Source of the DNA: Calditrichota bacterium
GTDB lineage: Bacteria > Calditrichota > Calditrichia > Calditrichales > Calditrichaceae
Length of the DNA stretch: 10,277 bases
Assembly: GCA_024278715.1 (NCBI GenBank)
Contig: JAJRSN010000211.1
Coordinates: forward strand, 1-10,277
Direction: 5' to 3'
The notes beneath the pieces were generated by a model that was not told where the DNA came from, searched no databases, and saw only the letters and a list, made by a program, of their open reading frames with translations. Position 1 is the first letter of the stretch. The number at the start of each line of letters is the position of its first letter. Of this stretch, positions 1 to 5,156 are shown piece after piece. Both the position numbers and the translations under genes were made by a program.

Positions 1-963
1 ACCCGAATGCCCCAAACCGACGCAGACGCCAAAACCGCTTTTATTTATGGAGATTGAGGGAAAAAGGAAAAAATTCATCGTGTCGATCGTTGTCGGATTG
101 GTATCAATCGTCCAACCGGAGGTGGGATCGTCGCTTTCCGCGTTTAAAATTACATAGCCGTAAGGTTGACTTTCGCCTTCAATCGTCCAGTTCCGATATA
201 CTCCGGCGTAATAATATGTTCCGGCATCGTCTTTTACCACCTCCACGGGACCGTTCCACAGGCGGTTGTTTTCAAAATTGTAATGTTTATACCCCACATC
301 CATCCGCATGGAAGGCGTCCAGAGCCCGCCGTTTAAACCGTAGGATCCGTAATCCGTAATAATATACGGATTCGAGAGAGCCGGAGTATCGGAAGCGTTC
401 CCGCTTTTGTATTGATTAAAATGAATGAACGGGCGGTCAAGCGCAACCGCTCCGGGGTACCTTCCGCCTTTCGTTCCCTCGTACAAATCCTGATTCAATT
501 CCACATGGCGGTAAATTTCGCCGCTTTCAAGCCCGTTGGCTACATCTACCGTGGTAGCGCCGATTATGCCCGTTTTAACTGTTGTAACTATGTATTGGCG
601 ATATCCTGCCACAAGAAAATCCACATCGGCGCCCCAGGCATCGGTACCGGCAAAACGATCGATTGAGCGAATGCCCGGGTTTAACCAGCCAAAACCGTTA
701 CGAGACGAATCAACCTTTATCGCCACAGAATGATCTGTTTTGATTTTTCCCGCAACCATGGGAGCCGATTGAATTGACAGACCGTCTTCACGATAAGGCG
801 CTGTTGTTTGCGGTTCGAAATAAGAAAGTTTTTCCGTCCGGAATTTATAAGTTTTAACATGCCCTTTAAAAATACGTGAATAATCGATTCTGGGATTTCT
901 TTCTGCGGTTAAGGCAGAAGCCATCCATAAAAAAATAATTAGAAAAATGGTAACAACACGCAC
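1..963 (-). CDS. Predicted exported protein of unknown function, N-terminal part (runs off the left edge)
   Basis: The frame stays open for 321 codons from a GTG at 961-963 to base 1, so the 3' end is missing. The start is supported by an AGGAGG Shine-Dalgarno 7 bases upstream and by the Sec-type signal peptide it creates: MRVV, then a hydrophobic stretch (residues 5-19) ending in ASALTA, with cleavage near residues 17-20. The mature part is rich in Gly, Tyr, Trp, Asn and Asp, has few Cys, and shows beta-strand-like segments separated by turns (for example the WTI..NP and AGVYRNWTIEGE regions near residues 265-300). This composition fits a secreted or surface beta-rich protein, possibly propeller-like. 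In FCB-type bacteria such proteins often carry a C-terminal sorting domain, but that end is not in the window. I do not recognise a family. It has its own promoter candidate, so it is probably separate from the PilZ gene run upstream. Confidence 0.75.
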   Translation of the reverse strand, partial: MRVVTIFLIIFLWMASALTAERNPRIDYSRIFKGHVKTYKFRTEKLSYFEPQTTAPYREDGLSIQSAPMVAGKIKTDHSVAIKVDSSRNGFGWLNPGIRSIDRFAGTDAWGADVDFLVAGYRQYIVTTVKTGIIGATTVDVANGLESGEIYRHVELNQDLYEGTKGGRYPGAVALDRPFIHFNQYKSGNASDTPALSNPYIITDYGSYGLNGGLWTPSMRMDVGYKHYNFENNRLWNGPVEVVKDDAGTYYYAGVYRNWTIEGESQPYGYVILNAESDDPTSGWTIDTNPTTIDTMNFFLFPSISINKSGFGVCVGLGHSG

Positions 964-1070
964 GCTCTCCCCTCCTCTTTTTTGGAACACTTCAATTACA
1001 TTTTGGAAATATCTAAAGAATATTGATAAAACGAATTATCCAAAATGCTTTTGGTCACATTTTTAATCCT

Positions 1071-1098
1071 ATTTTATTTGATCTCCGATTGTTATCAA
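1071..1098 (-). promoter_or_regulatory. Candidate sigma70-type promoter for the exported protein gene
   Basis: Reading leftwards, TTGATA (1098-1093) is followed by a 16-base spacer and TAAAAT (1076-1071). Each hexamer matches five of six consensus positions. It would start transcription about 100 bases before the GTG at 963, leaving a long 5' leader. The flanking DNA is very AT-rich, so such matches arise easily by chance, and some FCB lineages use different promoter consensus sequences. Confidence 0.35.
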
Positions 1099-1322
1099 TT
1101 TTTCACTGGTAAGATGACATGTAATTTAAGAAATAATTATTCCCTAAAGCAACTCAAAAAATGTTTTTCTGTTTTTTTTCTTAAATAATTTGCACTATTC
1201 TCGTTTTTATTTAAAAAAACGAAAACATGATTTCGCATTGAATGACCGTCAGATTTGGTTTTAAGGCATACCTATTTTTTTTTGGGGGGGAGGCGGCAGA
1301 AAAATTTTAATGAAGGTGTTTT

Positions 1323-1403
1323 TGTCATTTCGAACGTAGAGAAAAATCTTATAACTCCGATAAAAACAAAAGATTTCTCGTCGCTGCGCTCCTCGAAATG
1401 ACA
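1323..1403. repeat. REP/MITE-like interrupted palindrome
   Basis: The outer arms are perfect 11-base inverted repeats: TGTCATTTCGA (1323-1333) and TCGAAATGACA (1393-1403). Inner arms also pair: GAGAAAAATCT (1339-1349) and AGATTTCTC (1371-1379), with two extra A in the left arm. The right arm carries about eight more bases than the left between outer and inner stems (TCGCTGCGCTCC region). From memory, elements with TGTCATTTCGA ends around an AGATTTCTC core are dispersed in many copies in Bacteroidota-like genomes. The copy number here cannot be seen in one window. The transcript could fold into a long hairpin downstream of the PilZ gene. Confidence 0.65.
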
Positions 1404-1416
1404 TTTACAGACCTTT

Positions 1417-1506
1417 TTAGAGCGGACACATTATTGCATTCTTCTTTGAATAATTTGTGATTTCTTTGGTGTTACAGATTGCGCAGATGAGAATTGTTTT
1501 TCGCAT
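1417..1506 (-). CDS. Possible 29-aa cysteine-containing small protein or gene remnant
   Basis: ATG at 1504-1506 opens a 29-codon frame ending in TAA at 1417-1419, 46 bases after the PilZ stop and on the same strand. The product begins MRKTILICAIC and contains a CxxC pair (residues 8 and 11) and a later CP dipeptide (residues 27-28). The arrangement hydrophobic-CxxC, NY, KKN, CP loosely recalls the front half of zinc-ribbon ribosomal protein L33, but the final Cys of a second CPxC pair is absent. No good Shine-Dalgarno is present (an in-frame GTG lies two codons upstream). It is as likely to be chance, or a decayed fragment, as a real gene. Confidence 0.15.
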   Translation of the reverse strand: MRKTILICAICNTKEITNYSKKNAIMCPL

Positions 1507-1552
1507 CTTCACAAAATTGATAACTTATTGATATTCGGTGAGTAATTTGGGT

Positions 1553-1891
1553 TTATTTAAAAATTTCCGGATAAACCATTCCTATTTTACCGAGGTCTTC
1601 TTCGCTCAGAAAATCAAATTCAATACCGATGTGGAATATTTTCTCCGACAGCTTTTTACTATTCTTTATTGTGCCGATTGTTTTTACAACATCAGCACCG
1701 ACGCCGATGGTTAATTCTATTTTACTTTCAACCTCCATGAACTCGAATGCTTCGACGCTGATACCGGTTCGGCTGATATCCAGAGTCTTTGCCACGCCTT
1801 CGGAAACGACCTGCATCTGCTTATCAAATAATCGATAAGCCAATAAATTCTCTGATTCTAATCGCTTGGCTCCGCGAGCTTCGAAATCCAA
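1553..1891 (-). CDS. PilZ-domain protein, putative cyclic-di-GMP receptor
   Basis: This 112-residue protein is a single PilZ domain. Both hallmark c-di-GMP-binding motifs are present: RxxxR (R6 and R10, in RGAKR) and (D/N)xSxxG (D38-I-S-R-T-G43), about 28 residues apart, followed by alternating beta strands and a GIEFDFL segment typical of the barrel end. By family knowledge such proteins bind c-di-GMP and alter motility, polysaccharide export or other targets through contacts. No output domain is fused, so the partner is unknown. The start is TTG (1889-1891), preceded by AGGGGG at a spacing of six; no in-frame ATG lies nearby. It follows the 99-aa gene by 18 bases and is probably the last gene of the run. 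The link to surface glycan through the nearby GDP-mannose gene is inference. Confidence 0.85.
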   Translation of the reverse strand: MDFEARGAKRLESENLLAYRLFDKQMQVVSEGVAKTLDISRTGISVEAFEFMEVESKIELTIGVGADVVKTIGTIKNSKKLSEKIFHIGIEFDFLSEEDLGKIGMVYPEIFK

Positions 1892-1909
1892 TTTGCACCC
1901 CCTAAAAAT

Positions 1910-2209
1910 TTAGAACGATCGATTTGGCAACGATCTTTGAAGAAATTGGCTTAATTCTCCGGACAAATATTGTTCCGGAATTTTCAGGTATTGAAGTTCA
2001 TTAAGTATTAAATCGATTTTTGTTTTTGTTTTTGCCGCCCTGTTCAGGTACAAATAGAATTGATTTTTGTACCGAACCAGACCGCCGTTAAAATGTCCGC
2101 GATCGTACTTTACTTTTATGGACAATTTTTCCAATAGTTCTACCAGTTCCTTAAAAAATTTTTCTTCCTGCTCTTTAACTTCAACAGATTTTTTTTGCAC
2201 GGCTGCCAA
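1910..2209 (-). CDS. Conserved-looking 99-aa protein of unknown function
   Basis: The 99-residue, Lys- and Leu-rich soluble protein has no signal peptide and no Cys. The first ~35 residues look like an amphipathic, possibly coiled-coil helix (KEQEEKFFKELVELLEKL). The middle has a turn-rich segment VKYDRGHFNGGLVRYKNQ (about residues 33-50) followed by FYLYLNRAAKTKTKIDLILNEL. The rest is a Leu-rich C-terminus. The DRGHFNGGLVR segment looks like a conserved small-domain core that I have a vague impression of from other uncharacterised bacterial proteins, but I cannot name a family. The start is TTG (2207-2209) with GGAGAG upstream; no in-frame ATG is available. It sits 49 bases after manC and 18 before the PilZ gene, so it is probably co-transcribed with both. 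No function is assigned. Confidence 0.75.
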   Translation of the reverse strand: MAAVQKKSVEVKEQEEKFFKELVELLEKLSIKVKYDRGHFNGGLVRYKNQFYLYLNRAAKTKTKIDLILNELQYLKIPEQYLSGELSQFLQRSLPNRSF

Positions 2210-2258
2210 TTGATCTCTCCGAATTTACATTCGTTGAAAAAAAAGATTCTTTAGCTTA

Positions 2259-3335
2259 TCATAAAAAATCGTTTAATTTTTTGCGCTTTAAATGATCCAC
2301 GACTTCTTTAACCCTTTGCGAACTGTCTTTTCTACAAATCAAGATGGCGTCGTCTGTTTCCACAACGGCTAAATTTTCAACATCAATTAAAGCCACTAAC
2401 TTGTTCGGAGAATAAATTAAATTATTTCTGGAATCAATTACAACACTATTTTTTGCGGTAATGGCATTTGCGTTTTCATCTTTGGGCGAAATGGAGTAAG
2501 CCGCCTCCCACGAGCCGATATCATTCCACGTAAATTCGGCTTCAACAATGTAAACCGCTCTTGATACCTCCATTATGGCGTAATCGATGGAAATGGATTT
2601 GATGCGCATGTAAACGTCCAAAATCATTTCTTCCATTTTCGGAGTGCCAACATTCCGGTAAATCAGGTCAAATCCTTCCGCCATTTCCGGGTGATGTTCT
2701 TCAAATTGTTTTAAGATGGTGCCGGTTTTCCAGATAAATATTCCGCTGTTCCATAAAAAATCGCCGCTCTCCAAAAAAAGCTGCGCCGTTTCGAGATTTG
2801 GTTTTTCGGCAAATGTTCTTACTTTGTAAATCGTGCGATTTTGAATTGTTGTTACCGGCTCCCCGCGCTGAATATAGCCATATCCTGTTTCGGGATAGGT
2901 CGGTTTGATTCCGATGGTAACCAGAGAATCGGCTTCTTGGGCATGAGCCACAGCCACCTTAATTATTTCATGAAACTTATCCACTTCCTGTATTAAATGA
3001 TCGGCGGGCAAAACAACCATGGGTTCTTCAAGAGACGCGTGCTTTCGAATAATGGCGGCGGCTAATCCTATGCAGGGTGCGGTATTTTTCCCGAACGGCT
3101 CGGCAATAATATTTTCCGCAGGCAGCTCGGGAAGATGCTCATGAATCGCTTCTTTTAAATCGTTGTTTGTAATAACCAGAATTTTTTCGTCCGAAGTTAA
3201 ATCTTTCACTCTTTCATAAGTGGTGCGAATCATCGATTTATCGTTGATAAGATTAAGCAATTGTTTGGGTGTGTTTTGGCGACTTCTCGGCCAGAATCGG
3301 GTACCCATTCCTCCTGCCATCAAGACGATATGCAT
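2259..3335 (-). CDS. manC: Mannose-1-phosphate guanylyltransferase (GDP-mannose pyrophosphorylase), single-domain form
   Basis: It makes GDP-mannose from mannose 1-phosphate and GTP in the cytoplasm, feeding mannosylated surface polysaccharides, LPS or GDP-fucose. Family motifs run in order: nucleotide-binding signature AGGMGTRFWPRSR (7-19) with PKQ (23-25), EPFGKNTAPC (79-88), PADH (110-113), ETGYGYI (149-155), FAEKP (175-179), WNSGIF (195-200) and WNDIGSWE (270-277). At 358 residues it lacks the C-terminal cupin isomerase domain of bifunctional AlgA-type enzymes, so mannose-6-phosphate isomerase must be encoded elsewhere. The ATG at 3333-3335 is preferred over an in-frame TTG two codons upstream because AAGGAGG lies six bases before the ATG and the product then starts directly with the first beta strand, MHIVLMAGG. 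It starts 21 bases after the TPR gene. The family call is strong; the gene symbol is by analogy. Confidence 0.93.
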   Translation of the reverse strand: MHIVLMAGGMGTRFWPRSRQNTPKQLLNLINDKSMIRTTYERVKDLTSDEKILVITNNDLKEAIHEHLPELPAENIIAEPFGKNTAPCIGLAAAIIRKHASLEEPMVVLPADHLIQEVDKFHEIIKVAVAHAQEADSLVTIGIKPTYPETGYGYIQRGEPVTTIQNRTIYKVRTFAEKPNLETAQLFLESGDFLWNSGIFIWKTGTILKQFEEHHPEMAEGFDLIYRNVGTPKMEEMILDVYMRIKSISIDYAIMEVSRAVYIVEAEFTWNDIGSWEAAYSISPKDENANAITAKNSVVIDSRNNLIYSPNKLVALIDVENLAVVETDDAILICRKDSSQRVKEVVDHLKRKKLNDFL

Positions 3336-3356
3336 AGGCAACCTCCTTATGAATTG

Positions 3357-4289
3357 TCAATTTTGATTGTTTAACCGCGCCAGCCATTGCTTGGCAACCG
3401 CATTGTCTTTTTCCAGCTCTATCACCGAATTGAACACCCGGCGGGCGTTTTCTAACTCGCCTTTCAGAAAATAGGTTTCACCCAAATTGTTCATTGCTTC
3501 AATATATCGCGGCTTGAGCATTAAAGCCCTGAAAAAAAGACGAATCGCCAGATCGTAGTTTCCCTGCTGCTTGTGTAAATATCCCAAATTATTAATGGCT
3601 TCGGGATATTCCTTGTTACTGGCAATCGCTTTTCGCAGATGTACGAACGCGCTGTCGATCTTTCCTTCGTAATAATAAATCACCGCAAGGTTATTGTGCG
3701 CCTTGGCGTAGGTGGAATCCATTTTCAAAACCTTTTGATATCCTTTAATCTGTTTCGGATAATCCATATTCATATTCAGGTTTTCAGCCAATGAAAACAC
3801 GTCCCAATTCAGTTCACCGTTTTGAATACTTTCCACCAATTTAAGATTATCCTTGGCTTTCTCAAAATCCGGATTAATCACAAGAGCCCTTTTGAAATGC
3901 TCTTTTGCATCCGCAAACCGATTCATCAACAGCAAAACATATCCGGCGTTGTTAATCGCCTGATAGTAAGCGCTATCCGCGGCAATCGCCTTTTGGAATT
4001 CCGTAAGTGCCTGCTTCAGCTTCCCGTTTTTTTTCAGAAGAACTCCTATATAATTATGGACATCCGGAATGTCGGGATTCAGTTTCAGCGCTTCATTCCA
4101 GCTAAGCAGGGCAAGGCTATCGTTCGCCTGCCCGTACCAATCGAGCCCCTGACCGATCAGGCTGTCGATTTTGGCTTCCACCGCAACCGTAGATTCTTTG
4201 GCAGAAGGGGGCGGAACTTCTTTTGCAGGCTTAAACACCGCACACGAGGTGAAGAAGATTACAGTAATAAAAACTAAAAAATAACGCAT
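3357..4289 (-). CDS. TPR-repeat lipoprotein
   Basis: This 310-residue protein has a type II signal peptide: a hydrophobic stretch (residues 3-13) ending in the lipobox FTSC with Cys16 as the lipidation site. A Pro/Ala/Lys-rich linker (about 17-40) follows. The rest is about seven tetratricopeptide repeats of 34 residues, recognisable by NNxGxxxxxxGxxxxAxxxFxxAxxxxP spacing, at roughly 46-147 and 165-305 with a looser segment near 150-165. TPR lipoproteins act as scaffolds in envelope assembly, for example the BamD or PilF types; this one matches neither clearly, so the partner is unknown. Asp follows the lipidated Cys nowhere (the next residue is Ala), so outer-membrane sorting would be expected under proteobacterial rules, which may not apply here. 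The ATG has GGGAGG at a spacing of six. That site can pair with the end of dapF (see the separate entry). Confidence 0.88.
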   Translation of the reverse strand: MRYFLVFITVIFFTSCAVFKPAKEVPPPSAKESTVAVEAKIDSLIGQGLDWYGQANDSLALLSWNEALKLNPDIPDVHNYIGVLLKKNGKLKQALTEFQKAIAADSAYYQAINNAGYVLLLMNRFADAKEHFKRALVINPDFEKAKDNLKLVESIQNGELNWDVFSLAENLNMNMDYPKQIKGYQKVLKMDSTYAKAHNNLAVIYYYEGKIDSAFVHLRKAIASNKEYPEAINNLGYLHKQQGNYDLAIRLFFRALMLKPRYIEAMNNLGETYFLKGELENARRVFNSVIELEKDNAVAKQWLARLNNQN

Positions 4290-4293
4290 TTTT

Positions 4294-4326
4294 AACCTCC
4301 CATGTTTTTGTTTATATCCGGAGGTT
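4294..4326 (-). promoter_or_regulatory. Shine-Dalgarno-sequestering hairpin at the dapF/TPR gene junction
   Basis: In the leftward mRNA, AACCUCC (4326-4320) begins with the last base of the dapF UGA stop. It is perfectly complementary to GGAGGUU (4300-4294), which contains the Shine-Dalgarno site of the TPR lipoprotein. The stem is 7 bp with a 19-base AU-rich loop. Ribosomes finishing dapF would cover or melt the upstream arm and expose the site, so the arrangement fits translational coupling. The complementarity is seen; the regulatory effect is inferred. Confidence 0.5.
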
Positions 4327-5156
4327 CAGTTACTTATTGTAATTTGCCCGACAAACACAATACGAGCCGGACCTGTTAGTACTATTCGACCTTTATCTTC
4401 GGATACTTTAAGTTTGCCTCCCTTAGTATCAATTTGCAGATGTCTATTCTTTTTTTGATACTTTTCCCAAAAAAGCAGAGCGCTGGCAGTCACCCCCGTG
4501 CCGCAGGATAAGGTTTCGCCTTCCACTCCCCGCTCATAGGTCCGAACCCGAATGGCGTGATCGCTGATTTTTTGAATGAGATTGACATTTGTTCCTTTGC
4601 TTCCGAAAAGCGGATGGTTTCGTAACTGTTTTGCTGTTTTCAGAAAGGGAACTTTTTCAATATCCTCGTCCGCTTCTATTACCAAATGAGGAACGCCGAC
4701 TTCTAAAAATCCTATCGGCTTAAACGGAGCTTCTATTTTAACTTTACTTAAATCTATCGTCCCGGCGGTTTTGCCTTCTTTAATTAATATTTCAACCGAA
4801 ACGGTGTCGTCGGGATTAAAGAAAAATCGATGTTCTCCGTCTCCGGCAAGAATAACGTCTTCCCGACGCTTGCTGCAAAACCCTATTACCGAGGCATACA
4901 AAGCTGCCGCTCTTAATCCGTTGCCGCACATCTCTCCCTCGGAGCCGTCCGCGTTAAAATAGTGCATTCTCATTTGTTTTTGCAGGTTACTTTCCAAAAA
5001 AATAAGACCGTCTGCTCCAATTCCGAAGCGCCGACGGCAAAGTCTTTTAATTTGCGCCGTTGTCAGAAATTCACGCGGAATTTCGCGGCTGTTTATGATT
5101 ATAAAATCATTGCCTGTGGCTTCCGCCTTTGCAAAGGTAATCATTCGTTTAGTCAT
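4326..5156 (-). CDS. dapF: Diaminopimelate epimerase
   Basis: It converts LL- to meso-diaminopimelate in the cytoplasm, the penultimate step to lysine and the source of the peptidoglycan cross-linking residue. At 276 residues it has normal family length. Both active-site cysteines are present: Cys77 in NADGSEGEMCGNGLR and Cys218 in ERGVEGETLSCGTG, with Asn68 and Glu208-Arg209 as expected substrate contacts. The N-terminal ATGNDF signature (residues 13-18) replaces the commoner GxGNDF. It starts at the ATG at 5154-5156, which overlaps the upstream lipoprotein stop as ATGA. Met5 is an in-frame alternative without a Shine-Dalgarno; the overlap favours the first Met. The tight coupling to an envelope lipoprotein suggests co-expression with cell-wall growth, but there is no direct proof of a shared role. 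Confidence 0.96.
   Translation of the reverse strand: MTKRMITFAKAEATGNDFIIINSREIPREFLTTAQIKRLCRRRFGIGADGLIFLESNLQKQMRMHYFNADGSEGEMCGNGLRAAALYASVIGFCSKRREDVILAGDGEHRFFFNPDDTVSVEILIKEGKTAGTIDLSKVKIEAPFKPIGFLEVGVPHLVIEADEDIEKVPFLKTAKQLRNHPLFGSKGTNVNLIQKISDHAIRVRTYERGVEGETLSCGTGVTASALLFWEKYQKKNRHLQIDTKGGKLKVSEDKGRIVLTGPARIVFVGQITISN

Larger units (their letters stand above)
964..1552. other. 589-base AT-rich intergenic region
   Basis: No long coding frame is visible on either strand between the PilZ gene and the GTG-started exported protein. It contains a promoter candidate (1071-1098), a 10-base inverted repeat (ATTTAAGAAA at 1124-1133 and its complement at 1177-1186), a small AT-rich inverted repeat (TCGTTTTT at 1201-1208 and AAAAACGA at 1215-1222), a T9 run followed by G7 (1275-1290), an 81-base interrupted palindrome (1323-1403) and a possible 29-codon leftward ORF (1417-1506). 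The region must also hold the 3' end of the PilZ transcript. No classic hairpin with a U-tract was found just after the PilZ stop, so the palindrome may serve as its end. Confidence 0.6.

Noticed and set aside
54..359. 101-codon rightward frame at the left edge
   Set aside because: It is Arg/Ser-rich, lies antisense to the continuous exported-protein frame with signal peptide and Shine-Dalgarno, and looks like a shadow.
1124..1186. 10-base inverted repeat ATTTAAGAAA/TTTCTTAAAT as an operator or terminator
   Set aside because: It is entirely AT-rich with a 43-base loop in an AT-rich spacer, so chance is a sufficient explanation; it is only noted in the intergenic entry.
3822..4277. 151-codon rightward frame opposite the TPR lipoprotein gene
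   Set aside because: It is antisense to a gene with a clear lipobox and regular TPR repeats, has no ribosome site and an implausible composition.
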